A program made the position numbers and the translations under genes. A model generated the notes under the pieces. That model was not told where the DNA came from. It did no database searches and saw nothing but the letters and a program-made list of their open reading frames with translations. Of a stretch of DNA of 64,000 nt, positions 50,759 to 59,833 are shown piece by piece. This stretch comes from Candidatus Zixiibacteriota bacterium (GTDB taxonomy: Bacteria; Zixibacteria; MSB-5A5; UBA10806; 4484-95), in the NCBI GenBank assembly GCA_024231855.1, contig JAAEQD010000246.1, forward strand, positions 33,008 to 97,007, in the 5' to 3' direction. Each line of letters opens with the position of its first letter. Positions within the stretch are counted from its first letter, which is position 1.

Positions 50759-51211
50759 ATGAAAAAAACTTTGATGTTTTTCGGATCAGGTCTACTGATA
50801 TTGGTGCTGCTGGTTTCAGTAGCGGCAGCTCAACAGGCTGAATCAATGCCGGATTCGACCGAAAAAGAAGAAGTTGAAGCCGAAATAAGCGGGCTTCAAG
50901 TTGAGATGATCGCCTGCGGCACTGATATCGAAGAGCGGGAGCTTCTGGGCGAAGCTACATCATTCTCTAAGGATATCGGACAGATTTATTGCTGGACCCA
51001 AATAACGGGCGGCGAGGAACCCACGACGGTGGACCACATTTGGCATTTTGCGGGTGTGGAAAAAGCTAGGGTTGTCCTTAATGTAAAATATCCTCGAGTG
51101 CGTACCTGGTCATCCAAGACAATTCTGCCCGAATGGGTCGGCGATTGGCATGTCGAAGCAGTCGATGCTTCCGGCAAGGTTTTAGCCACAATAGATTTCA
51201 CGGTTGAGTAA
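50759..51211 (+). CDS. DUF2914 domain protein, exported
   Basis: The 150-aa protein has a signal peptide (MKKTLMFFGSGLLILVLLVSVAAA), an acidic linker and a DUF2914 domain over residues ~55-150. The domain reads CGTDIEERELLGEATSFSKD, IGQIYCWTQITGGEEP, HIWHFAGVEKARVVLNV, RTWSSKTILPEWVGDWHVEA and VLATIDFTV. The family is common in delta-proteobacteria and FCB bacteria and has no defined function. A GGAGGG ribosome binding site lies 5 nt before the ATG. It follows the SDR remnant by 18 nt and is terminated ~150 nt downstream after a stretch of repeat DNA. Confidence 0.87.
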   Translation: MKKTLMFFGSGLLILVLLVSVAAAQQAESMPDSTEKEEVEAEISGLQVEMIACGTDIEERELLGEATSFSKDIGQIYCWTQITGGEEPTTVDHIWHFAGVEKARVVLNVKYPRVRTWSSKTILPEWVGDWHVEAVDASGKVLATIDFTVE

Positions 51212-51304
51212 TTCGCGCAATTTGAGTATTGGCGCAGGTTTCGTCAGGTCGTGCCCGCAAGGGTGTGATCGTCAAGACCTTGAGGCCTGATGCTGACCGG
51301 TAAA

Positions 51305-51325
51305 CAGGTCACGCTTCGTTTCGAC
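51305..51325 (-). repeat. Dispersed repeat copy
   Basis: On the minus strand GTCGAAACGAAGCGTGACCTG matches 34763-34783 at 19 of 21 positions. It lies in a 150-nt gene-free stretch (51212-51360) also rich in AAGG/CCTT-type short inverted repeats. Confidence 0.6.
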
Positions 51326-51360
51326 CAGTCTGAACATAAATTTATTAATTGGATTTGTTA

Positions 51361-51386
51361 AAGCGGCGGGCAATCGCCGCTTTTTT
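51361..51386 (+). terminator. Rho-independent terminator of the DUF2914 gene
   Basis: AAGCGGCG-GGCAAT-CGCCGCTT stem-loop with T6. Confidence 0.9.
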
Positions 51387-51388
51387 GC

Positions 51389-51417
51389 TTGAAAGTAGCT
51401 TAATGATTGCCTATTGT
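51389..51417 (+). promoter_or_regulatory. Promoter of the YcxB-like gene, probably leaderless
   Basis: TTGAAA at 51389-51394, 17-nt spacer, TATTGT at 51412-51417, then 6 nt to the ATG at 51424. No ribosome binding site. Confidence 0.55.
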
Positions 51418-51423
51418 ATTTAA

Positions 51424-51969
51424 ATGAATGATAAAAACCAAAATCCTAATAACCATGATCCCGAAACCGGGGATACTATCAATTTGTCATATTCTCTCTC
51501 CAAGACAGATCTGTTCTGGTATAATCTCTTTTTTGTCAGATGGCTGTTAGTCGGCGCGATAGCATTCTTTATCCTCGCCATATCAGCCTTCATTCTGTCT
51601 TTAAACATGCTATCCGGAGACCTGAAAACTACTATCCAATGGGCAGTTATGGGTTTTGGAATCGGTTTTTCAATGTGCGGTGGTTCAATAGCGGCGATAA
51701 TGCTTCAAATATTTTTCATTAAAAACAAATCAGTTGAACAGGCTATGACGCGACGAAATTATATAATTAATCCAGCCGGCGTGGCTGTTTTCAATGAAAG
51801 GGGCAAAATTGTCCGGACCTGGAAAGAAATCCGCAAAGTTGTCAAGGCCGGGCATGGTTTCTATATAAAAACAGGCGATAAAATAGCTATCGTTATTCCC
51901 CGTCACGTCTTTACCGATAAGAATGAAATAAAATTATTTGAGAAAATTGTTAAACAAGCCGCCAGATAG
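51424..51969 (+). CDS. YcxB-like membrane protein
   Basis: The 181-aa protein has two close membrane helices (~40-62 LLVGAIAFFILAISAFILSL and ~75-100 AVMGFGIGFSMCGGSIAAIM). They are followed by a cytoplasmic beta-domain: NYIINPAGVAVFNERGKIVRTW, KEIRKVVKAGHGFYIKTGDK and AIVIPRHVFTDKNE. That order and the final IPR..F pattern match YcxB-like proteins, whose function is unknown. It is a single gene between the terminator of the DUF2914 gene and the uvrA promoter. Confidence 0.75.
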   Translation: MNDKNQNPNNHDPETGDTINLSYSLSKTDLFWYNLFFVRWLLVGAIAFFILAISAFILSLNMLSGDLKTTIQWAVMGFGIGFSMCGGSIAAIMLQIFFIKNKSVEQAMTRRNYIINPAGVAVFNERGKIVRTWKEIRKVVKAGHGFYIKTGDKIAIVIPRHVFTDKNEIKLFEKIVKQAAR

Positions 51970-52080
51970 CCCGGTAGTTATCAACCATTTCCGTCAATTT
52001 CACATTAATTATTAAATATCGTCTCTAATTCTTGCCCGCCTGAAACTAATCGATTATATTTACAGATTGGGCCAAATGGC

Positions 52081-52109
52081 TTGACAATAAAAGTACTGTT
52101 CATTATAAT
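52081..52109 (+). promoter_or_regulatory. Sigma-70-like promoter of uvrA
   Basis: Consensus TTGACA (52081-52086), 17-nt spacer, consensus TATAAT (52104-52109): the best sigma-70 match in the window. GTTCA (52098-52102) and TGAAC (52112-52116) form an inverted repeat around the -10 box. Confidence 0.85.
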
Positions 52110-52112
52110 AGT

Positions 52113-52124
52113 GAACATATGTTA
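52113..52124. promoter_or_regulatory. LexA-like SOS box (Cheo-type) at uvrA
   Basis: GAACATATGTTA matches the Gram-positive-type LexA box GAAC-N4-GTTC at seven of eight defined positions and at the preferred ATAT centre. It covers the predicted transcription start, an ideal repressor position. uvrA is a classical SOS gene. lexA is not in the window. Confidence 0.6.
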
Positions 52125-52155
52125 GTATGTATATGACATTCGGCAAGAGAACAGG

Positions 52156-54975
52156 ATGAAAGAAGATAAGATAGTAATCAAAGGCGCTCGCGAGCATAAC
52201 CTTAAAAATATAGATGTCAACCTTCCCCGAAATAAGCTGATAGTAATCACCGGCTTGTCCGGCTCGGGCAAATCCTCGCTGGCGTTTGATACGATATATG
52301 CCGAGGGTCAGCGCCGTTATGTCGAATCGCTGTCGGCCTACGCGCGTCAGTTTTTGGGTTTGATGGAGAAACCCGATGTCGATTTTATCGATGGCTTATC
52401 GCCGGCGATTTCGATAGAACAACGCTCGGCGGCTAAAAATCCCCGTTCGACAGTTGGCACCGTAACCGAGATCTACGATTATCTCAGGCTTTTATATGCC
52501 CGGGTCGGTATCCCTCACTGCTATAAGTGCAAGGAACCGATCAGCCAACAGACCGTTCAGCAAATCGCTGATTCGGTTATGGAATTGCCCACAAACAGCC
52601 GGGTTCACATCCTGGGGCCGGTTGTCCGGGGCCGTAAGGGTGAATTCAAGGATGTCTTCGATCAGATCCGGCGCGAAGGTTTCGTGCGCTTGCGGGTGGA
52701 TGGCAAAGTCGTGGAAATTGATGATGATAAAAAGCTCGATAAAAAGAAAAAGCATTCTATAGAGGTTGTCGTCGATCGTCTGGTAATCAAGAATGGTGTC
52801 CGTAAACGGCTAACCGATTCGCTTGAGACGGCCTTGAAATTAGGTTCGGGACTGGTAACCGTTGAAGCTCTCGGTAAAGGCGAGAAAGTATATTCCGAGC
52901 GCTATGCCTGCGAAAAATGCGGTATCTCGTATGAGGAGCCTACGCCACGCATGTTTTCGTTTAATTCACCCTACGGCGCCTGTCAGGGATGCTCAGGTCT
53001 GGGAACCAGGATGGAACTCGATCCGGATTTGATTGTACCCGATCCCACATTATCGATAAACGGCGGAGCGGTGACATCCTGGGGGATTCCCCGTGGCGGC
53101 TATTATTTCGGGCTGGTCGACGCGGTATCCAAACATTATGGCTTTTCTCTGAATACGGCCTTCAATAAATTATCCGCTAAATATCAGAAAATTATTCTCT
53201 ATGGATCTGGCCGGGAAGAGATAAATTTCGTCTTCAATCATTCGAGCGGCCGGGGGCGATGGGAGCATTTCGACAAATTCGAAGGTGTGGTTAATAACCT
53301 CAAGCGGCGATATCGGCAGACCAAGTCGGATGGTATCCGTACCTGGATCGAGCAGTTCATGTCGATTAAGCCATGCGATGCCTGCGATGGCGCCCGTCTT
53401 CGACCCGAAGCCCTGTCGGTGATGCTTGCGGGATACTCTATTGCCCGAATAACATCGATGTCGGTTAAGCGAGCCAAGAAATTTTTCTCCGATCTTAAGC
53501 TAAATCGCCGTCAATCGACTATTGCTCGACAGATACTTAAAGAAATTAACCAACGTTTAGGTTTTCTTATCGATGTCGGCCTTGATTACCTTACTCTGGA
53601 CAGATCGGCCATGTCGTTATCGGGCGGCGAAGCTCAACGTATCAGGCTGGCCACTCAGATCGGCTCCCGACTGGTGGGTGTTTTGTATATTCTGGATGAA
53701 CCATCGATTGGACTTCATCAACGTGATAACAGGCGGCTTTTAAATACCCTGACCACGCTTCGAAATCTCGGCAATACCGTCGTGGTGGTCGAACATGACC
53801 GCGAAACTATCGAGACGGCCGATTATGTAGTCGATCTCGGTCCCGGCGCCGGCCGAAAAGGCGGCCAAATAGTCGCCGCCGGTACGCCGCTTTCTATCAA
53901 GCGATCTCGTAAATCGATAACCGGTAAATACTTGTCGGGCAAGCTCTCTATCCCATTACCCGAAAGGCGACATCAGGGAAACGGCGATAAAATTTCACTT
54001 CGAGGCGCCCGGGGCAACAACCTGAAGAATATCCGGGTGGATTTCCCACTGGGTTTGTTTATTTGTGTTACCGGAGTCTCCGGTTCTGGCAAATCGACGT
54101 TGGTAAATGAAACCCTTTACCGGGCGATGGCTCAGAAGTTTTACAGGTCTAAAAAATCGCCGCTGCCCTATGATAATCTCATTGGCTTAAGCAGGATTGA
54201 TAAAGTGATTGATATCGACCAATCTCCCATCGGCCGCACGCCCAGGTCGAATCCCGCCACCTATACCGGCGTATTTACTCATATTCGAGACCTCTTCTCA
54301 CAGCTACCCGAATCGAAGGTGCGGGGCTATATGCCCGGACGATTCTCGTTCAATGTTAAGGGTGGCCGATGCGAAGCCTGTGAAGGGGACGGCATCATCA
54401 AGATCGAAATGCACTTTCTACCCGATGTCTATGTGCCCTGCGAGGTTTGTAAGGGCGCGCGCTATAACCGTGATACGCTGGAGATTAAATACAAAGGCAA
54501 GTCAATCGCCGATGTACTTGATATGACAGTCGAGGAAGGGTTGGCGTTTTTCAAGAATATTCCACCCATCAAGCGCAAACTAGAGACTTTAGTTGGTGTC
54601 GGTCTGGGCTATATTCATCTCGGTCAGCAGGCGACAACGCTATCAGGCGGCGAAGCTCAGCGGGTGAAACTCTCCACCGAGCTATCTAAAATCGCCACAG
54701 GTAACACGTTCTATATTCTCGATGAGCCGACCACGGGCCTGCATTTCGACGATATCCGTCAGCTTCTGCAGGTTCTCAACACGTTAGTCGATCGCGGCAA
54801 TACGGTGCTGGTGATCGAGCATAATATGGATGTGATCAAAACCGCCGACTGGATTATCGACCTGGGTCCCGAGGGCGGCGACGGCGGCGGCCAGGTGTTG
54901 GTTTCAGGCACGCCGGAGCAAGTTGCCAAGGATAAAAATAGCTACACCGGCCAGTTCTTGAAGAATGAACTATAG
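52156..54975 (+). CDS. uvrA: Excinuclease ABC subunit A
   Basis: The 939-aa protein is of full UvrA length. It recognises bulky DNA lesions as a dimer and loads UvrB. Two ABC modules are visible: Walker [15 protein letters not shown] (~32-45) with signature [17 protein letters not shown] (~492-508), and Walker [17 protein letters not shown] (~640) with [17 protein letters not shown] (~833). Zinc sites are at [11 protein letters not shown] with CQGCSGLG, and at CEACEGDG with [10 protein letters not shown]. The UvrB-contact region follows the first Walker A. It is transcribed singly from a strong promoter overlaid by an SOS-like box. The other Uvr subunits are not in the window; mfd is 7 kb upstream. 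Confidence 0.98.
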   Translation: MKEDKIVIKGAREHNLKNIDVNLPRNKLIVITGLSGSGKSSLAFDTIYAEGQRRYVESLSAYARQFLGLMEKPDVDFIDGLSPAISIEQRSAAKNPRSTVGTVTEIYDYLRLLYARVGIPHCYKCKEPISQQTVQQIADSVMELPTNSRVHILGPVVRGRKGEFKDVFDQIRREGFVRLRVDGKVVEIDDDKKLDKKKKHSIEVVVDRLVIKNGVRKRLTDSLETALKLGSGLVTVEALGKGEKVYSERYACEKCGISYEEPTPRMFSFNSPYGACQGCSGLGTRMELDPDLIVPDPTLSINGGAVTSWGIPRGGYYFGLVDAVSKHYGFSLNTAFNKLSAKYQKIILYGSGREEINFVFNHSSGRGRWEHFDKFEGVVNNLKRRYRQTKSDGIRTWIEQFMSIKPCDACDGARLRPEALSVMLAGYSIARITSMSVKRAKKFFSDLKLNRRQSTIARQILKEINQRLGFLIDVGLDYLTLDRSAMSLSGGEAQRIRLATQIGSRLVGVLYILDEPSIGLHQRDNRRLLNTLTTLRNLGNTVVVVEHDRETIETADYVVDLGPGAGRKGGQIVAAGTPLSIKRSRKSITGKYLSGKLSIPLPERRHQGNGDKISLRGARGNNLKNIRVDFPLGLFICVTGVSGSGKSTLVNETLYRAMAQKFYRSKKSPLPYDNLIGLSRIDKVIDIDQSPIGRTPRSNPATYTGVFTHIRDLFSQLPESKVRGYMPGRFSFNVKGGRCEACEGDGIIKIEMHFLPDVYVPCEVCKGARYNRDTLEIKYKGKSIADVLDMTVEEGLAFFKNIPPIKRKLETLVGVGLGYIHLGQQATTLSGGEAQRVKLSTELSKIATGNTFYILDEPTTGLHFDDIRQLLQVLNTLVDRGNTVLVIEHNMDVIKTADWIIDLGPEGGDGGGQVLVSGTPEQVAKDKNSYTGQFLKNEL

Positions 54976-55050
54976 AAGAATAGAATTAAAACTAATGATA
55001 CTTAACTTCGGGTATAATAGCTCGATTTAAATCAATCATTTTCTGATAAA

Positions 55051-55503
55051 TTAGTTGGAGAGACTTTTTTCTTTCCAGACTTTCTTTAGATATTGCTTCA
55101 TCAAACCGCCCTCGATAAACAGATTCAGCGCTCCCGATGTCATCTCCTGGTCCATGCCCCAGATCGAGACACGATTTTTCCGGTTCGCGTCATCGTATTG
55201 AATATAGTAGCGATTTTCCTCGCATATATAAACCGGCAATTCGTTGGCCCATTCGGCCGCCAACGAATTAACTCCCGGGCCGCCAATCGAAATAGTCGGG
55301 CATACCTGGATAATTTTATCGTTTATGAATAAGGCATCCGATATGACCACGCATTTGCGAAACGGAATCCTTTCGAAATCATCGATTTTATCGATCTGCT
55401 GTTGAAGCCAGTACGCCAATGGGCGATCCTTCTCTTCTGACTTCAAATTCGAGCCCACCACGATTAAAATCGTCTCATTTACATCTATTTGTTGAGTTGA
55501 CAT
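55051..55503 (-). CDS. Conserved-looking hypothetical protein
   Basis: This 150-aa soluble protein has no signal peptide. It starts MSTQQIDVNETILIVVGSN; GGAGA lies 6 nt before this ATG, so the ORF ten codons longer is not used. The chain alternates strands and helices (ILIVVGSNLKSEEKDRPLAY, KCVVISDALFINDKI, PTISIGGPGVNSLAAEWA) and ends in a helical part (LNLFIEGGLMKQYLKKVWKE). The GGPGVNS loop and the Rossmann-like pattern could bind a nucleotide, but no family is recognised. It is convergent with uvrA. Confidence 0.65.
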   Translation of the reverse strand: MSTQQIDVNETILIVVGSNLKSEEKDRPLAYWLQQQIDKIDDFERIPFRKCVVISDALFINDKIIQVCPTISIGGPGVNSLAAEWANELPVYICEENRYYIQYDDANRKNRVSIWGMDQEMTSGALNLFIEGGLMKQYLKKVWKEKSLSN

Positions 55504-55718
55504 TCTATTCTCCATTCTATCTAAATCAATCAAATTCAGATAAAGAATGTTCCCGTTATAAACTATATTAACCGTGAATGTAGTATATTTTAAAGTACAG
55601 CGACCTGCAGGACTATCTTATGATTGAGCCCTATAATTCCTGTAAATAGAATCAAATAACCAAATGAATCCAGGTATAGATCAATGATTTATAATTGTAT
55701 TACATAAAAAATACTTAC

Positions 55719-58337
55719 TTAACGCCCGGATCGCCAGTAAGTATTGTACATATTGCGCACGAACATGTCATCCGGATGTTCCCTGAGCCAGAAATTCAAT
55801 AAATCCTCGCCGGCTGCCCGTTTACCGGTTGTAGCATAGAGATGGATCAGTCTGTAAACGGTTATCTTGGCGCTGGGATCAAGCCCGAAAGCCTCGTTGT
55901 ATAGAATTATCGCTTTCTCGTATTCATTGTTGGCAAAATGTAATTCCCCCAGGAATTGATGATAGAGGGTAATCGAGGGCCAACTCTCGACCGCTTTGCC
56001 GATATTTTCTACTCCTATATCATAAATTACCTGGCTGCTATCGGGATTTTCCAATAAGTTGTATAGATTAATCAAATTGATATAAGATTGATAGTAGATA
56101 GGAAATCTATTTATGGCATCCAGTAAAATCTCTTTGGCTTTTACTGTATCGCCTTTTTGGGTGTGGTAGTCGGCAAGCTCAATGAATCTCTCCGGGTAAG
56201 TGGTGGTCAAGCCGACATTGTTCTCGTCTTTGAACACGTTGATATCATCGACGCCCCGATAACTGTAGACATTTCTTATCAACTCTTCGGTTCTTACCGG
56301 ATCGAGGTTATCATTAGACCTCTGCGGAGTTATTTCCAGGGCCATGGCCCTGCGTACCGTAAAATCATTTAGTGTCCAGCGGTTGGAAACGGGTACCGAA
56401 GTGGAGAAGTATATCGGATATTGCCATTTATTTGATATAACAATATGCTCGATCATCTGATCCTGCACTCTTACGACTTTGCCGCTGCGGGAATCCTGAT
56501 AAGCCGCCAGGTAGCGGTTCTTGCCCCTGATAGGATCATAAAAGGGTTCTTCAGGACGATACAAAGTTATTTGCCCTCGACGATCCAGCGGTTTCCAGAG
56601 TATCTGCTTATCGGTCAGTGTAATAGGTACATTCATCTGATCCTTTAGCTGCATTATGTACCAGTCGGTATTCAACAGCGACAGATTGACTACCCGCACA
56701 TCCTTACGCACATTTTCGACTTCCTGTAAATACCATAGTGGGAAAGTGTCGTTGTCGCCATTGGTAAATATTATGCCATTCTCATCGCAGGAGTTCAGAA
56801 TATTATAAGCATAATCCGGCGGCGCGAAATCCCCGGTCCGATCATGTGCGCGATAATGATAAGTGAGAGTGTCCAGCGGCATAACCAGGATAAGGATTAA
56901 AGCGGCTGCCCAGATCAAGAAGCCCGACCATGCCGGTACACGATTATTACACCAGGCCAGGATTCGGCTTAGAAGCGTAGAGAAGCCGACACCTATTAAA
57001 ATCGCGAAGAAGATGAAGCCTGGAGTAAAGAAATAATCCCGGTCGCGCACTTCGAGATGATCGGCTTTGGTACCGTCGGCGAAATTCAAATACAATATCA
57101 GGCCCACAGAGCCGATCAAGAATATCGCCGCCAGCAAAAATCCGTTTTTGAATGATTTCCTCAACGATATGAACATACCGAATAATCCAAATAAAAACGG
57201 TAGATACCTTAACAGCCCCCAAATTTCATTGGAATACTGCTCCTTGAAATAACCCCAAAAGCCCATATGAGGATAGTTGCCGAATTGATTTTTCAGTTGT
57301 GCGCGTCGAGGTAACATCCGGGTTACCATCGATTCCTGTCCGTACTGTTTACGCTCCAGATAAGCCTTGACCCGCACCCAGTTGTCGGGATTGTTTTCGT
57401 TTATTGCCGGTTTTTGGGCGGCCCGGATCGGAATATATATATGCGGTGTAAAACCGATAATAGCCACCACCATAATCGCGAAATATAAACTCCAACCTCG
57501 TTTATCCTTAGCCCTTCTATTAAATGTCATATAACCGCAAAAAGCGGCAAAACCAACCATCAGAAACATCCAGGTCTCGATCTGAACATCCATAAGAGAG
57601 GGAATAATAAGTTGAATCGGCAGATATACCGGCATAGCGAATGAAAATAGAATACCCCAACTCACCCAGAAACGCCAATCGCGAAGCTTGGTTTTGTCAA
57701 CCAGGACTATAAAGGCAACCAGGGCTGGGACAATTAGAAACACGGTTAGATGTATTCCTATGGATAGAAACAGTAGATAGACGATTCCTATCAGCAGAAT
57801 ATCATTGCCCCCGGTTGCTTTCTTCTCGCTCCATACCAGGGCCATATAGGTGATAATGGTCATCAGAAGCATCGATGCGCCATAGACTTCGGTTTCGACG
57901 GCATTAAACCAGAAAGTCGATGAAAACGCTAATATCAGGCTGCCCGATAAAGCCCCGACGTAAATGCCTAACTTCGATAATAGAGGATCAGAATGGCTGG
58001 AATGATTATTGAAAATTATTTTTTCGGCAACCCTGACTATGATAATATAAGCCATCATAACTGTCAGGGCCGAGCTTAAAACCGAGAGTAAATTAGTACT
58101 TAAGGCGGGGGTACTTAAAAATCCCAACAGGATAAAAAACCTTCCCAGAAGGATATAGAGAGGGGTACCCGGGGGGTGAGGTACACCAAGAATATGCGAA
58201 CAGGCGATAAACTCACCACAATCCCAGAACGAGAGGGTCGGAGCCATTGTTTTGAAAAAGACTATGAAGCTTAAAACCAGCGCGAAAACCGCGCCGGCGT
58301 AATATATTATCTTTAGATTAGTCGTGTTCTGCTGCAT
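55719..58337 (-). CDS. DUF2723 family membrane protein (protein O-mannosyltransferase-like) with TPR tail
   Basis: The 872-aa protein has the DUF2723 signature near the N-terminus: LSFWDCGEFIACSHILGVPHPPGTPLYILLG, where the Asp-Glu-like acidic pair of GT-C enzymes lies in the first periplasmic loop. About 12 membrane helices follow to residue ~500. A periplasmic domain (~505-700) includes IIFTNGDNDTFPLWYLQEVE. Three TPR units follow (~720-870: YYQSYINLINLYNLL, YEKAIILYNEAFGLDPSAK, NFWLREHPDD). The family is fused or linked to T9SS genes in Bacteroidetes and is proposed to glycosylate surface proteins. AGGAGG lies 10 nt before the ATG. Confidence 0.88.
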   Translation of the reverse strand: MQQNTTNLKIIYYAGAVFALVLSFIVFFKTMAPTLSFWDCGEFIACSHILGVPHPPGTPLYILLGRFFILLGFLSTPALSTNLLSVLSSALTVMMAYIIIVRVAEKIIFNNHSSHSDPLLSKLGIYVGALSGSLILAFSSTFWFNAVETEVYGASMLLMTIITYMALVWSEKKATGGNDILLIGIVYLLFLSIGIHLTVFLIVPALVAFIVLVDKTKLRDWRFWVSWGILFSFAMPVYLPIQLIIPSLMDVQIETWMFLMVGFAAFCGYMTFNRRAKDKRGWSLYFAIMVVAIIGFTPHIYIPIRAAQKPAINENNPDNWVRVKAYLERKQYGQESMVTRMLPRRAQLKNQFGNYPHMGFWGYFKEQYSNEIWGLLRYLPFLFGLFGMFISLRKSFKNGFLLAAIFLIGSVGLILYLNFADGTKADHLEVRDRDYFFTPGFIFFAILIGVGFSTLLSRILAWCNNRVPAWSGFLIWAAALILILVMPLDTLTYHYRAHDRTGDFAPPDYAYNILNSCDENGIIFTNGDNDTFPLWYLQEVENVRKDVRVVNLSLLNTDWYIMQLKDQMNVPITLTDKQILWKPLDRRGQITLYRPEEPFYDPIRGKNRYLAAYQDSRSGKVVRVQDQMIEHIVISNKWQYPIYFSTSVPVSNRWTLNDFTVRRAMALEITPQRSNDNLDPVRTEELIRNVYSYRGVDDINVFKDENNVGLTTTYPERFIELADYHTQKGDTVKAKEILLDAINRFPIYYQSYINLINLYNLLENPDSSQVIYDIGVENIGKAVESWPSITLYHQFLGELHFANNEYEKAIILYNEAFGLDPSAKITVYRLIHLYATTGKRAAGEDLLNFWLREHPDDMFVRNMYNTYWRSGR

Positions 58338-58521
58338 ACCGAAATTATCCTCCTATCATTAGAAAGCAAGGATAATGATTCGCCGGGCGATTGTCAACCT
58401 ATTACACTATACTTCATCTATTTAAAAATAACCCAATACTACGTCTACAAATGGCTTGACAGCGAAACTTCTCACCATATATCGTTTGTTAGAATGCGTA
58501 ATAAACAAAACAGGAGGAAGA

Positions 58522-59832
58522 ATGAAAAAAATTTTGGCGATTTCGATTGCTGTTTTAATTCTGCCATTAGCGTTGTTTGCCGGAGAAGCCCGTCAAATCA
58601 CGCTGGATAACGGCCTGGTTGTGATTCTTAAAGAAAACCATTCGACACCAATGGTTTCCTCAATCGTATGCGTCAGGGCCGGTAGCAAATTCGAGGATAT
58701 GACCAATAACGGCTTCACCCATTTTCTGGAACATCTACTTTTTAACGGAACCGAAAACCTCGATCGAATCGAACTCAATGAAGGCTTTAAAAACCACGGC
58801 GGCTATATCAACGCTTTCACGCAAAAGGACTTAACCGGTTATCTCTTCGTCATACCATCAATATATTCCGAATTTGCCCTGCAAACACAGGCCGATCAAT
58901 TATTCAATTCGATTCTCCCGGAAGGTGAATTTCCCAAGGAGCGAAAAATCGTAATCGAAGAGATAAAAATGAACAATGACGATCCCGATAATAGAGTCGA
59001 GGAGTTTTTTGATTCGTTGATCTATCAAGGCACCCCATATGCCCGGACTGTCCTTGGACCTAAGGATGTCATAGAGACTATCCCTCGCCAGGAAGTTATG
59101 GATTATTACAAGGAAAGATATATCCCGAACAATATGATAGCATTGTTTGTCGGTGACTTCGATAGCGAGGAGTTTATCAAACTTGTCGATAAGTATTATG
59201 GTCGGTCCCAATCGGGGAGATTGCCTGAAATTCAAAAATTTGAGATCAATCCGCCCTATGGCAAAGAGATTCATTACCTTGAACATCCGGTGGAAGTTTC
59301 CAGAATTCATTGCGTATTTCCTGCGCCGCATGTCAGTGATCCGGATTATTACGCTGTCGATATGTTGGCCCAACTACTCGATTCGGGCGAGAGCTCACCG
59401 TTATACAAGGCTTTAACCAAGGCGGGCGATCCTTTGGTTAACGAGATGTCTTTTTATCTCGACTCTAATAAGGATTTTTCGCTATTGCATTTCACGGCAA
59501 CTTTAAACAATCCTGAAAACGTGCAAAGAGTCATAACCAGTACCAGCAGTTTTTTATCGAACTTGCCGCAGTGGCCCTTTGAGAAAAAACAACTAAAAAG
59601 AATTGTGATAAAAAATAAAACTGAAAAGATATATCTTGAAGAAAAACTGCATTATTTTGGAATCATTCAGGCCCCGATGCTGGTCAATTTCGGCTATGAA
59701 TATATCAGGTCATATGTGGACAAACTGAGTCAGATACAACCCGCCGATATCAGCGGAGCCTGCGAAAAGTGTTTTGGTCAAAGGAAATATCTGGCGATGG
59801 CCGTTGTTCCCCCAAAAGCGGAGGAAAATTAA
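58522..59832 (+). CDS. M16 family zinc protease, catalytically complete subunit
   Basis: The 436-aa protein has a signal peptide (MKKILAISIAVLILPLALFA). The inverted zinc motif is HFLEH (His67, Glu70, His71), and the distal Glu ligand is in ERKIVIEEIKMNN (~146-147). The second, inactive half of the M16 fold follows (~200-430). The start at 58522 has GGAGGA 6 nt upstream; the reading frame extends further back but only into promoter DNA. The next gene starts one base after its stop and encodes the partner. M16 enzymes of this size degrade small peptides or process exported proteins in the periplasm. Confidence 0.92.
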   Translation: MKKILAISIAVLILPLALFAGEARQITLDNGLVVILKENHSTPMVSSIVCVRAGSKFEDMTNNGFTHFLEHLLFNGTENLDRIELNEGFKNHGGYINAFTQKDLTGYLFVIPSIYSEFALQTQADQLFNSILPEGEFPKERKIVIEEIKMNNDDPDNRVEEFFDSLIYQGTPYARTVLGPKDVIETIPRQEVMDYYKERYIPNNMIALFVGDFDSEEFIKLVDKYYGRSQSGRLPEIQKFEINPPYGKEIHYLEHPVEVSRIHCVFPAPHVSDPDYYAVDMLAQLLDSGESSPLYKALTKAGDPLVNEMSFYLDSNKDFSLLHFTATLNNPENVQRVITSTSSFLSNLPQWPFEKKQLKRIVIKNKTEKIYLEEKLHYFGIIQAPMLVNFGYEYIRSYVDKLSQIQPADISGACEKCFGQRKYLAMAVVPPKAEEN

Positions 59833-59833
59833 A

